64,000 nt of DNA, taken from NCBI GenBank assembly GCA_964441505.1, contig CAYTUV010000012.1, forward strand, positions 32,644 to 96,643, given 5' to 3'. The notes beneath the pieces are model-generated. The model saw nothing but the letters and a program-made list of their open reading frames with translations. It made no database searches and was not told where the DNA came from. Numbering within the stretch: position 1 is the first letter of the stretch; each line of letters begins with the position of its first letter. Positions 1 to 8,420 of the stretch are shown here, one piece after another. This DNA comes from Fen-1258 sp964441505. GTDB taxonomy: Bacteria; Bacteroidota; Ignavibacteria; Ignavibacteriales; Melioribacteraceae. The position numbers were made by a program, and so were the translations under genes.

Positions 1-2
1 TT

Positions 3-2516
3 GCCGTAAGCGATTCTCTTTCGCACACAGACTCGACTAAATCTAACAAAAAATACGATGTGGATGCAGTCGTTTATTCAAGTGCGGCAGACTCTCTGAT
101 CTTTGAAGTGCCTAATAAAAAAATGTACCTCTACGGTTCAGGCGCATTAAAGTACAAAACAACTGAATTGAAGAGCGGTAAAATTTTTGTTGATTATAAA
201 ACCAATCAGCTTGATGCATTTGGAATTACGGATACAGCCGATACGGCAAAAGTGAAACTCAAAGAGACACCACGCCTAATAGAAGGTACGGATACTTATG
301 AAGGGGAGCTGATTAAATATAATTTCAAAAGCCAGCGCGGGTATATCTCACTCGCTAAGAATAAGAACAAAGGACAGAATTACACCGGCGAGGATGTAAA
401 CAAGGTTGATAAGAACACATACTTTATTAAGAATGGTGCATTTACTACGTGCGACAGCGATACACCTCATACTTATTTCGGCGCCAGTGAAATGAAAGTG
501 ATACAAAAAGATAAAATTATTGCGCGATGGATATTTATGTACATAGGCGGAGTACCGTTTCCGATTCCGCTTCCCTTCGCCGTTTTCCCGAATGAAACCG
601 GAAGACGATCGGGATTAATAATACCGACCTATGGTCAGGCCGCTGACAGGGGACAGTACTTCAGAAATTTTGGATACTTCTTAGCTTTAAGTGATTATAT
701 GGATTTGTCTCTGACGGGCGACTATTACCTTAAAGGTGGCTGGGGAGCTAATACAAGATTCCGTTACAATGAACGATACAATTTTTCCGGAGCTGTTGAA
801 GCCGGATATTCAAAAGTTACTATCGGTGAAGGTACCGATCCGGATAAACGAGAGCAATCCGACTGGAATCTTTTATGGAGTCACAATCAGCAAATTAATC
901 CGACCATGCGTTTTGATGTCAGCTTGCGGTTCTTATCTTCGAATTATATTAATAACAACATTTTTAATATTGATGAACGACTTCGTCAGGACATTACTTC
1001 GAATGCAACATTCAGCAAGGTATGGGATGAATCCGGTGTAAGTATGTCGATCAATTACAGCCGTACACAAAATCTTGGAACCGGAGATCTGAATGAATCA
1101 CTTCCGAATATCAGCTTTTCAAAATCAATGACGTATCCTTTCAAGCGCGAGAACGTTGAGTCGACGCGCGATCAGAGATGGTATGAACTGATTGGCTATA
1201 GTTATAACGGTCAATTCTCAAATAACAGAGTAGTAACTGACACCACTTTAGATATTCACGGCGGATTCCTTCATAATATTTCTTTAAGTGCTTCACCGAA
1301 GATCGGCTACTTTAATATTTCACCAAGTGTAAACTACACCGAGAAATGGTACAACAAGAGGATCAAGAAGGAAAACAAAGTTTTGGAAACCGTTGATTCG
1401 CTCACTCAACAGATCGCGAGTAGAGATACAACAATCTCATCTATGATCAACGAGTTAAATTTCGTCCGAACATTTAGTATGAGTGTTTCAGCCTCAACAA
1501 AACTTTACGGAATTTATAACCCGAATCTTTTAGGAGTAGAATCATTCAGACATACTTTGATGCCTTCGGTTTCGTATGTATACACTCCCGACTTCGCTGA
1601 TGATAAATGGGGCTACTTTGATTCTTTCACTCAGTCAGACGGCAAAGTAGTGAAGTACGATAAATTCGGAAGGGAAATTTTTGGCGGTGCATCAACAGGG
1701 CAGAGTCAGGCATTAAACTTTTCGCTCGGAAATATTTTTGAAATTAAGATGGCGAGAAGTCCTAATGATTCAACCAAAGAGCAAAAGAAAATTCAGCTGC
1801 TTAATCTTAATGCTAGTGTAGGTTACAATTTTGCGGCAGATAGTATAAAACTCTCCGATCTGAATCTTAGTTACCGTACACAAATAGGGGAGCTGTTGAG
1901 TTTCTCAGGCTCATCTAATTACACATTTTATGATCAGGTTCGTGTTGTTCAGAATGGCTTTGAAAGTTTTCCGATGGTCAATCAATTTCTCTCTTCAAAC
2001 GGAAAAGGTCTTTTGCGACTTAGGAATTTTGGTTTTTCCATTTCTACTTCATTGAGTGGTGATAAAATTAAAAGTTCAGAAACAACTTCACAGCAGCAGA
2101 AAGAAAAAACCGATGCGGAGAATCCATTCAGCAAAAAAGAATACTCGGTACTTTACGATGATACTCAATCGCCGGATTTATCCATCCCGTGGAATCTGAG
2201 TTTGAATTACAATTACAATTTAACCAAGCCTACAGCAGATTCATCAGTCTCATATTCGAATATGAGTTTCGATTTGGGTTTCAGCTTAACTAAAAATTGG
2301 AAATTCACTATACGCGGTAGTTATGATTTCGACCGTAAACAGATTTCCGCACCTCAAATCACTATCTACCGCGATCTGCATTGCTGGGAGATGAATTTTA
2401 CATGGAACCCGCTTGGCAGTTACAGCGGTTTCCACTTTGAAATTCGTCTTAAAGCTGCTGAACTGCAGGATATTAAAGTTACCAAGTCTGGGGGAATGTA
2501 TTCTGGTATAAGATGA
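3..2516 (+). CDS. lptD: LptD/OstA-like LPS-assembly outer-membrane protein, 5' end outside window
   Basis: The reading frame is open from the first bases (position 3) to the TGA at 2514-2516, so about 837 residues are visible and the N-terminus with its signal peptide lies upstream. The first ~180 residues look like the OstA/LptA beta-taco: short beta-strands, the pattern KNGAFTTCDSDTPHTYF, and then the LptD-type transition IGGVPFPIPLPFAVFPNETGRRSG. The rest is amphipathic strands with aromatic girdles and no long hydrophobic helix, as in a 26-strand barrel. In the family, LptD inserts lipopolysaccharide into the outer leaflet with LptE. This matches the Bacteroidota form, which is longer than the proteobacterial one. 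An internal GTG at 60 is not a credible start. No downstream partner on the same strand: the next 340 bases are noncoding and the following genes face the other way. Confidence 0.88.
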   Translation, partial: AVSDSLSHTDSTKSNKKYDVDAVVYSSAADSLIFEVPNKKMYLYGSGALKYKTTELKSGKIFVDYKTNQLDAFGITDTADTAKVKLKETPRLIEGTDTYEGELIKYNFKSQRGYISLAKNKNKGQNYTGEDVNKVDKNTYFIKNGAFTTCDSDTPHTYFGASEMKVIQKDKIIARWIFMYIGGVPFPIPLPFAVFPNETGRRSGLIIPTYGQAADRGQYFRNFGYFLALSDYMDLSLTGDYYLKGGWGANTRFRYNERYNFSGAVEAGYSKVTIGEGTDPDKREQSDWNLLWSHNQQINPTMRFDVSLRFLSSNYINNNIFNIDERLRQDITSNATFSKVWDESGVSMSINYSRTQNLGTGDLNESLPNISFSKSMTYPFKRENVESTRDQRWYELIGYSYNGQFSNNRVVTDTTLDIHGGFLHNISLSASPKIGYFNISPSVNYTEKWYNKRIKKENKVLETVDSLTQQIASRDTTISSMINELNFVRTFSMSVSASTKLYGIYNPNLLGVESFRHTLMPSVSYVYTPDFADDKWGYFDSFTQSDGKVVKYDKFGREIFGGASTGQSQALNFSLGNIFEIKMARSPNDSTKEQKKIQLLNLNASVGYNFAADSIKLSDLNLSYRTQIGELLSFSGSSNYTFYDQVRVVQNGFESFPMVNQFLSSNGKGLLRLRNFGFSISTSLSGDKIKSSETTSQQQKEKTDAENPFSKKEYSVLYDDTQSPDLSIPWNLSLNYNYNLTKPTADSSVSYSNMSFDLGFSLTKNWKFTIRGSYDFDRKQISAPQITIYRDLHCWEMNFTWNPLGSYSGFHFEIRLKAAELQDIKVTKSGGMYSGIR

Positions 2517-2859
2517 AATTATTTTGTCTGATAAATTTTGGAAGTGGACAGGCAATAAGCTTTAGGCAATAGTAATGAGAAGGGAGTATGAAGAAAGTAG
2601 TTGGCAATAGGCAGTAGGTGAGAAGATGGATGTTAGAATATGTTTGATGGAAAATGTTTGATGGATGATGGAATGAAGCTTTGCGAACTTTGCGCCTTCT
2701 CTGCGTCCTTTACGTTAAAGATTTTAATCATGCTGAATGCATGTCAACGTAGAGACACTGCCTAAATTACTTTCTATAGATGGTGCATGATGCCAAAAAA
2801 ATAGAGCGGAGCCGATCTGTATTATCTTTCAGATAGGCAGGAAATAAGACCAATCCAAT
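2517..2859. other. Noncoding interval with dispersed-repeat debris
   Basis: This 343-base gap separates the ends of two convergent units (lptD and the carboxylase pair). I see no credible ORF or strong terminator. It reads as a patchwork of degenerate repeats: CAATAGGCAGTAGG-like text around 2548-2615, a GTTTGATGGA repeat around 2641-2665, a CTTTGCG...CTCTGCGTCC...GTTAAAG segment at about 2685-2720 that resembles the dispersed element also found before nuoM, and an ACGTAGAGAC fragment near 2749. Such text is typical of intergenic repeats in this group of bacteria; the family assignment is from memory and by eye. Confidence 0.5.
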
Positions 2860-3177
2860 TCATTCAAACTCAATTAGTAATTGATTCTTCAAAACCATCT
2901 CACCGGATTGAATCTTAATCTCTTTTATCTTTCCTTCTTTATGTGACAATAGAACATTTTTCATCTTCATTGCTTCAAGAATCAGAAGTTGGTCTCCCTC
3001 CTTGACGCGCTGTCCAATTTTCACATTTATATCCCGAATGACACCGGGGATGAAAGCAACAACCATCTTGGGATTATGCGGCACATAAGGTTTACGGGCT
3101 CTGAATTTATTCGTTAAACGTGTTTCGTAAACCGTATCATCGATAATAAATTTTCGTGATCTTTTTTCTTCTTCCAT
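2860..3177 (-). CDS. Biotin/lipoyl attachment carrier protein of an acyl-CoA carboxylase
   Basis: A 105-residue biotinyl carrier. The C-terminal ~70 residues form the hammerhead domain, with the EAMKM motif at 68-72, so K71 is the expected biotinylated lysine. The ~35 N-terminal residues are charged and probably a linker. It lies 2 bases downstream of the carboxyltransferase gene on the same strand and should carry the carboxybiotin used by that subunit. A biotin ligase gene lies at 24.4-25.2 kb in this window. In the related decarboxylase pumps this subunit is called the gamma/biotin subunit, but no Na+-pump membrane subunit or OadG-like protein is next to it. The carrier function is secure; the exact holoenzyme (propionyl-CoA carboxylase or methylmalonyl-CoA decarboxylase) is not. 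Confidence 0.85.
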   Translation of the reverse strand: MEEEKRSRKFIIDDTVYETRLTNKFRARKPYVPHNPKMVVAFIPGVIRDINVKIGQRVKEGDQLLILEAMKMKNVLLSHKEGKIKEIKIQSGEMVLKNQLLIEFE

Positions 3178-3179
3178 AA

Positions 3180-4724
3180 TTAAAAGGGGGGTATCCCATG
3201 TTTTTTAAATGGTCTTAGTTCTTTCTTCTGCTTTGATAACTGAAGAGTCTGAATCAAAATTTTTCTTGTGTCTTCAGGATTTATAACAGCATCAATATAG
3301 CCATTTGCTGCGGCTACATATGGATTGGCGAACTTCTCTGTGTACTCAGCGACCTTTTGTTTTCTCATTGCATCGGGATCGGCTGCTTCGGCTATTTCGG
3401 TTTTAAAAATGATATTCGCAGCGCCTTCAGGCCCCATCACCGCAATTTCTGCAGTCGGCCAGGCAAATACGAAATCGGCACCAAGATGACGAGAGCACAT
3501 TGCAATATATCCGCCTCCATAGGCCTTTCGTAAAATCACTGTAACTTTAGGAACGGTAGCTTCGCTGTACGCATAAAGGATTTTTGCGCCGTGTCTGATA
3601 ACACCCGCATGTTCCTGATCAACGCCCGGAAGATATCCCGGCAGATCAACAAGTGTCAGCAATGGAATGTTGAACGCGTCGCAGAATCGTATGAAGCGCG
3701 CGGCTTTGTCAGATGAATCAACATCCAGAACACCGGCCAGGACCATCGGCTGATTTCCGACGATACCAACTGTTTCACCATTTATTCTGGCAAAGCCGAT
3801 AACTATATTCGCAGCCCAAAGTTCTTGAATTTCTAGAAAGTCCGAGTCATCAACTATGGAGTAGATTATATTTTTAATATCGTACGGTTTAGAAGGATCG
3901 GAAGGAATAATTTTTTCAATCTCAAAATTTGCTCTTGGTTTCTTTGCAGGATAAGGATTTGCTTTTTTCTGACTATTCCATGGAATGAACGAGCATAAAT
4001 TTCTGATTTGTTCAAAGCATTCCATTTCAGACTTGGCAAAAAAGTGTGCATTGCCGGTAATCTCGCTCTGAATTCTCGCACCGCCAAGATCTTCCATTGA
4101 AATTTCTTCACCGAGAACGGTCTTGATTACTTCCGGTCCCGTTATAAACATTTTGGAAATTTTATCAACAACAAAAACAAAATCTGTTAATGCCGGAGAA
4201 TAGACAGCTCCGCCTGCGCATGGGCCAAGTATAACTGAAATCTGAGGTATAACACCGGATGCCAATGTATTTCTGTAAAAAATTTCTCCGTAACCTGCCA
4301 GCGAATTGACGCCTTCCTGAATTCTGGCGCCGCCGGAATCGTTAATGCCGATCAATGGAATTCCCATCTTGATCGAGTGATCCATAATCTTGGTAATTTT
4401 TCGTGCGTGGGCTAAGCCTAAAGATCCTCCTGCAACAGTGAAGTCCTGCGCGAAAATACAAACCGGAAAACCAATGATTGAACCGGTACCCGTAATAACT
4501 CCATCTGCAGGTAAATCTTTTTTATCCATTCCAAAATCTTTGCCGGCATGCTTAACAAACAGATCAAATTCAAAAAAAGTATCGGGATCAAGTAAAGCAT
4601 GAATCCTTTCACGGGCACCCATTTTACCCATTGCTGCCTGTTTGAGATTCGCCTTCTCACCGCCTCCAATTTTCACTTTATCGTTTCTAAATAAAAAATC
4701 CTTCAGTTTGCTTAGAATTGACAA
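3180..4724 (-). CDS. Acyl-CoA carboxyltransferase subunit (MmdA/PccB type)
   Basis: 514 residues, the usual length for propionyl-CoA carboxylase beta / methylmalonyl-CoA decarboxylase alpha. The crotonase-fold tandem is visible: the N-half acyl-CoA binding segment with GINDSGGARIQEGV (about 125-138) and GPCAGGAVYSPALTDF, and the C-half with LVDLPGYLPGVDQEHAGVIRHGAK and the AYGGGYIAMCSRHLGAD oxyanion region. It transfers carboxylate between carboxybiotin and propionyl-CoA-type substrates. The start is a TTG (complement of 4722-4724) preceded by GAGAGG at good distance; no ATG competes. Directly followed by the biotin carrier, so the two are co-transcribed. No biotin carboxylase subunit adjoins. 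Its N-terminus lacks the zinc finger of AccD, which is encoded separately at 22.4 kb. Confidence 0.9.
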   Translation of the reverse strand: MSILSKLKDFLFRNDKVKIGGGEKANLKQAAMGKMGARERIHALLDPDTFFEFDLFVKHAGKDFGMDKKDLPADGVITGTGSIIGFPVCIFAQDFTVAGGSLGLAHARKITKIMDHSIKMGIPLIGINDSGGARIQEGVNSLAGYGEIFYRNTLASGVIPQISVILGPCAGGAVYSPALTDFVFVVDKISKMFITGPEVIKTVLGEEISMEDLGGARIQSEITGNAHFFAKSEMECFEQIRNLCSFIPWNSQKKANPYPAKKPRANFEIEKIIPSDPSKPYDIKNIIYSIVDDSDFLEIQELWAANIVIGFARINGETVGIVGNQPMVLAGVLDVDSSDKAARFIRFCDAFNIPLLTLVDLPGYLPGVDQEHAGVIRHGAKILYAYSEATVPKVTVILRKAYGGGYIAMCSRHLGADFVFAWPTAEIAVMGPEGAANIIFKTEIAEAADPDAMRKQKVAEYTEKFANPYVAAANGYIDAVINPEDTRKILIQTLQLSKQKKELRPFKKHGIPPF

Positions 4725-4803
4725 GTATGCCTCTCTTTTTATTAAAAATGGTGCAAAAATCTAAATCTGATGGTACTAACATAGTCATCGGGTAGATAAC
4801 AAA

Positions 4804-4823
4804 AAATATTGGTTCGACACCAA
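4804..4823 (-). terminator. Weak hairpin-plus-T-tract after the amidase gene
   Basis: Reading the minus strand, TTGGT-GTCGA-ACCAA (4809-4823) is followed by TA and six T residues. The stem is only 5 bp, so termination may be partial. It sits in the 110-base gap between the amidase and the carboxyltransferase and suggests that these are separate transcription units. Confidence 0.35.
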
Positions 4824-4834
4824 GAAAAGTAAAT

Positions 4835-5596
4835 CTAAACCAATTTTATGTCCTGCAGGAATGGCAATGTACTTCTGGTGATGCTGACAATCTCCGTGTC
4901 AATTTCAACTTCGCCGATCGTTTCTGAATTTTCAACCATTACAATTTCATTTCCCATCGGATCAAAAACTGCACTGCAGCCATTGTACTGGTTACCCGGA
5001 TCGTTCCCAACGCGGTTGACACCCACCATGAAACATTGATTTTCAATCGCGCGTGCTTTTAGTAAAATTTTCCAATGTTCAATTCTGGGAACAGGCCAAT
5101 TGGCTATATCTATTAGGATCTCTACTCTCTCCTTTGAATAGAGCCTGTACAACTCGGGAAACCGTAGATCATAGCAAACGCTTAGACCAAATTTTATCTG
5201 GTCCATCTTCGTGATCACGATCTCCCCACCTGCGTTATAATACTGATCTTCTTTCGCTCTGCTGAACGGATGAATCTTTCTGTAACGCGCTCTTATCAAT
5301 CCCATGGAGTCAAAATGAACTAAGGAATTATATTTTAAATCCCCGTCAAGCTCAATGATACCTGCAAAAATATCAGTCTTGATTCTTTGGGCAAGGTGCA
5401 TAAAATATTTTGTACCAACTCCATCAATTTCTTCTGCAAATTTTTCGGCATTCATTGTAAATCCGGTCAGGGTCATTTCGGGGAAAATCAGCAGGTCAAA
5501 ATTTGAATTGGAAGATTTTATCAACTCTTCGATTTTTAGAATATTCTCTTCCGGATTTTCCCAAACAGGTGCGTATTGAACAAGACCCAGTTTCAT
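4835..5596 (-). CDS. Carbon-nitrogen hydrolase (nitrilase superfamily, omega-amidase-like)
   Basis: 253 residues, full length for the family. The Glu-Lys-Cys catalytic triad is visible: E40 in LLIFPEMTLTG, K107 in RYRKIHPF and C141 in LSVCYDLRFPELYR. The spacing and the YDLRFPE motif are closest to omega-amidase/YafV proteins, which hydrolyse alpha-ketoglutaramate or related omega-amides and so clean up a transamination by-product. Cytoplasmic, no signal peptide. It begins with ATG near the divergent SpmAB-like gene; a 108-base intergenic region with AT-rich repeat-like text (ATTCAAAATTC...ATTCAAAATT, about 5608-5632) separates them. Substrate is inferred from family resemblance only. Confidence 0.85.
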   Translation of the reverse strand: MKLGLVQYAPVWENPEENILKIEELIKSSNSNFDLLIFPEMTLTGFTMNAEKFAEEIDGVGTKYFMHLAQRIKTDIFAGIIELDGDLKYNSLVHFDSMGLIRARYRKIHPFSRAKEDQYYNAGGEIVITKMDQIKFGLSVCYDLRFPELYRLYSKERVEILIDIANWPVPRIEHWKILLKARAIENQCFMVGVNRVGNDPGNQYNGCSAVFDPMGNEIVMVENSETIGEVEIDTEIVSITRSTLPFLQDIKLV

Positions 5597-5704
5597 CTAA
5601 ATACTCCATTCAAAATTCTCTATTCAAAATTAAATAAAAAATGTCTTTTACATCGATAATTTTTAATTTGCACCCGGATCAATCACTCATCAGAGAAATT
5701 AAAT

Positions 5705-7333
5705 ATGCTCAATTACATCTGGCTCGGTTTGCTCTTCCTTGGAATAGGAACTGCACTAACACTCGACGTCTCAAATCAATCCATCAATCACTACAAGAAT
5801 GGGGAACAGATTGAAGTTGTTGTTTCATTTGATTCTGCATTTGCAAAAAGCAGTAAACCATTCGAAACAGTTATTAAAATACCGTCAAACACCTTCGGGA
5901 AATTTTATGGTACTTCTCAGATAGCTGAGATCAGCCAGAAAGTAAAACTTAATTACAGTGAAAAGGATAATAGTTACTCTGTTTATTTCATTGTTGATGA
6001 TAAATCCCCTGCAATCTGGAAAGAGATGGCCAAAGTCTCAGGACAAGAAAATGATTTGAGCGGGAAACTATTTCTGTCTGGAAAGTCTGGTTCAGATTCA
6101 TTCGATGCTCACTTAACTCTTGAAAAAATATCCTTTGCTAAGATGAAGGAAGTGACAAATGCTGCAATCGATTATGCGGGTAAAGCTGTTAATATCGCAA
6201 TTGGTTTAGTGGGCATCATGGCGTTGTGGCTGGGAATTATGAAAATTGCTGAGCAGGCGGGACTGATAACGATAATAGCCAAATCGGTTCGGCCAATTAC
6301 AAAATTTTTATTCCCCGATGTTCCTCACGATCATCCGGCAATGGGCTCAATGATAATGAATATCTCCGCTAACATGCTGGGACTTGGAAACGCCGCAACA
6401 CCATTCGGTTTGAAAGCAATGGAAGAATTGGAAACATTAAATCCGGTTAAGGGAACGGCAACGAATGCAATGTGTACTTTTCTGGCAGTGAATACCGCGG
6501 GATTAACATTAATTCCTGCCACTGCCATTGCAATTCGGGCGGCAGCGGGCAGCAGCGATCCTACAATCATAATCGGCACTTCCATTTTTGGCGCGTCTTG
6601 CGCAACAATCGTCGGTGTTCTATCGGCAAAGGTGATGGAAAAATTCCCTATGAGTTTTTCCGATGCAGTCGGTTATTTGAAATCAAGCTGGAAATTTTTT
6701 GTTTCTCTTTTTTCTTTTGCTCTAATTGTACTCCTTCTGGCAGTTACCGGAACGTTGTCTTCATTATTTTCGAATTTAGGGTTTATTAATGCAGAGGGAA
6801 TGAAAACAGTCATTCAAATTATTTCAACACTCGCAATTCCGCTGATAATTATTTCATTTGTTCTATTCGGTTTTTTCAAAAAAGTAAAAATTTACGAAGT
6901 CTTCGTTGAAGGTGCTAAGGAAGGTTTCAATGTAGCGTTAAGAATAATCCCATACTTAGTCGCAATGCTCATTGCCATCGGAATATTCAGAGCAGGGGGC
7001 GCGATGGAATTTTTAATGATGATATTATCGCCTGCGACTAATTTAATAGGGCTTCCGGCTGAAGCGTTGCCAATGGCCATAATGCGCCCGCTTTCCGGAA
7101 GCGGCGCTATTGGAATTATGTCGGAAGTCATGACTGTTCATGGTCCGGATTCTTTTCTTGGCATTCTTGTCTCAACACTTAACGGAAGTTCAGAGACAAC
7201 ATTTTATGTTCTCGCCCTTTACTTTGGGTCGGTAAGTATTAAAAAAACACGTCATGCTGTCGCCGCTGGCATTCTTGCTGATATTGCAGGTCTTCTTGGT
7301 GCGCTATTCATAGTTAAACTTTTATTCGGATGA
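5705..7333 (+). CDS. SpmA-SpmB fused nucleoside-recognition (Gate) membrane protein with N-terminal ectodomain
   Basis: 542 residues. A first hydrophobic helix (about 1-20) leads into a ~125-residue polar, beta-rich segment, expected outside the membrane, and then two Gate/nucleoside-recognition halves. The SpmA-like half (about 150-330) has SMIMNISANMLGLGNAATPFGLKAMEEL and TSIFGASCATIVGV; the SpmB-like half (about 360-542) has IPYLVAMLIAIGIFRAGGAMEFL and MRPLSGSGAIGIMSEVMTVHGPDSFLG. In Bacillus these are two spore-maturation proteins; in non-sporulating Bacteroidota a fused form is common, with unknown substrate. The added ectodomain makes this protein longer than I would expect for the plain fusion (roughly 410). 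It is followed after 10 bases by the hydroxyacid dehydrogenase, so likely co-transcribed. Sporulation should not be inferred from the name. Confidence 0.82.
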   Translation: MLNYIWLGLLFLGIGTALTLDVSNQSINHYKNGEQIEVVVSFDSAFAKSSKPFETVIKIPSNTFGKFYGTSQIAEISQKVKLNYSEKDNSYSVYFIVDDKSPAIWKEMAKVSGQENDLSGKLFLSGKSGSDSFDAHLTLEKISFAKMKEVTNAAIDYAGKAVNIAIGLVGIMALWLGIMKIAEQAGLITIIAKSVRPITKFLFPDVPHDHPAMGSMIMNISANMLGLGNAATPFGLKAMEELETLNPVKGTATNAMCTFLAVNTAGLTLIPATAIAIRAAAGSSDPTIIIGTSIFGASCATIVGVLSAKVMEKFPMSFSDAVGYLKSSWKFFVSLFSFALIVLLLAVTGTLSSLFSNLGFINAEGMKTVIQIISTLAIPLIIISFVLFGFFKKVKIYEVFVEGAKEGFNVALRIIPYLVAMLIAIGIFRAGGAMEFLMMILSPATNLIGLPAEALPMAIMRPLSGSGAIGIMSEVMTVHGPDSFLGILVSTLNGSSETTFYVLALYFGSVSIKKTRHAVAAGILADIAGLLGALFIVKLLFG

Positions 7334-7343
7334 TTTTGCTAAA

Positions 7344-8297
7344 ATGAAAAAAGTATTCATCACAAGAAAATTAGCTGGACGTGTTGAAAAATTTCTCAGA
7401 GAGAAAAAATTCAACGTAAAAATATTTCAGGAAGATCGTCCGATTGCCCGATCCGAGTTGTTGAGTGCAACTAAAAATGTTGATGCAATGATTACACTGC
7501 TTACCGATAAAATCGATAGAGAAGTGATAGATAATCTGCAGAACTGTAAAATCATTGCTAACTGCGCTGTCGGTTATAATAATATAGATGTTGAGTACGC
7601 CCGGACTAAAAATATTATTGTAACAAATACTCCGGATATTTTGACCGATGCAACGGCAGATCTTACCGTTGCTCTTATTCTTGCCTGTGCAAGACGACTT
7701 CGTGAAGGGGAATTAATGATGCGTTCCAGACAATTCAAAAGCTGGAAGCCGCAAATGCTGCTTGGACTTGAATTGAAAGGAAAGACTGTTGGGATAATAG
7801 GTGCCGGACGAATCGGCGCTGCAACAGCTAAAAGGCTAAAAGCTTTCGGAACCAAATTTGTCTATTATGACAGAAACAGAAAAGATATCTTCGATGATCA
7901 ATTGAATGCGAAGAAAGTTTCACTCAATTTGCTTCTCAAGACTGCGGATATAATTTCTGTGCATCTTCCTTTGTCAAAAGAGACATTCCACCTCATCAAT
8001 AAAGAAAATCTTAAGTTGATAAAAAAAACGGCAGTGTTGGTTAATACTTCTCGTGGTGAGATAATCGAGGAAAAGGCATTGATTCAATTATTAAAGAGGG
8101 AGAAAATATTTGCTGCGGGTTTGGATGTATATGAAAACGAACCAGATGTGAATCCGGAATTATTAAAACTCAACAATGTTTTTCTTCTGCCTCATATTGG
8201 CAGCGCTACAATTGAGGCCCGCTCTGGAATAGCAGAACTTTGTGCTAAAAATGTAATTAATGTCCTTCAGAAGAAAAACGCTCTGACACCGGTTTAA
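7344..8297 (+). CDS. D-2-hydroxyacid dehydrogenase (glyoxylate/hydroxypyruvate reductase-like)
   Basis: 317 residues. The Rossmann motif VGIIGAGRIGAATAKRL lies at about 149-165, and the catalytic trio is R237 (NTSRGE), E266 (DVYENEP) and H284 (LPHIGSAT). This is the arrangement of NAD(P)-dependent D-2-hydroxyacid dehydrogenases of the GyaR/GhrB branch, reducing glyoxylate, hydroxypyruvate or similar 2-oxoacids. No ACT domain, so not the long form of phosphoglycerate dehydrogenase. It starts 10 bases after the SpmAB-like gene with ATG-AAA-AAA; the true substrate cannot be read from the sequence. Confidence 0.87.
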   Translation: MKKVFITRKLAGRVEKFLREKKFNVKIFQEDRPIARSELLSATKNVDAMITLLTDKIDREVIDNLQNCKIIANCAVGYNNIDVEYARTKNIIVTNTPDILTDATADLTVALILACARRLREGELMMRSRQFKSWKPQMLLGLELKGKTVGIIGAGRIGAATAKRLKAFGTKFVYYDRNRKDIFDDQLNAKKVSLNLLLKTADIISVHLPLSKETFHLINKENLKLIKKTAVLVNTSRGEIIEEKALIQLLKREKIFAAGLDVYENEPDVNPELLKLNNVFLLPHIGSATIEARSGIAELCAKNVINVLQKKNALTPV

Positions 8298-8420
8298 TTA
8301 ACAATAGTTTGCTTTCACGTCTGAACGTTTCTTTTTTATCTTAATAAATCTCATTTCAGTATTCGAATTGAATTCCGTCTATTCTATAACTATTTTGTAT
8401 CACAAAAAAATGTGAGTCTT

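Noticed and set aside
5705..7333. Sporulation genes from the SpmA/SpmB similarity
   Set aside because: The family is common in non-sporulating bacteria and no other sporulation gene is present.
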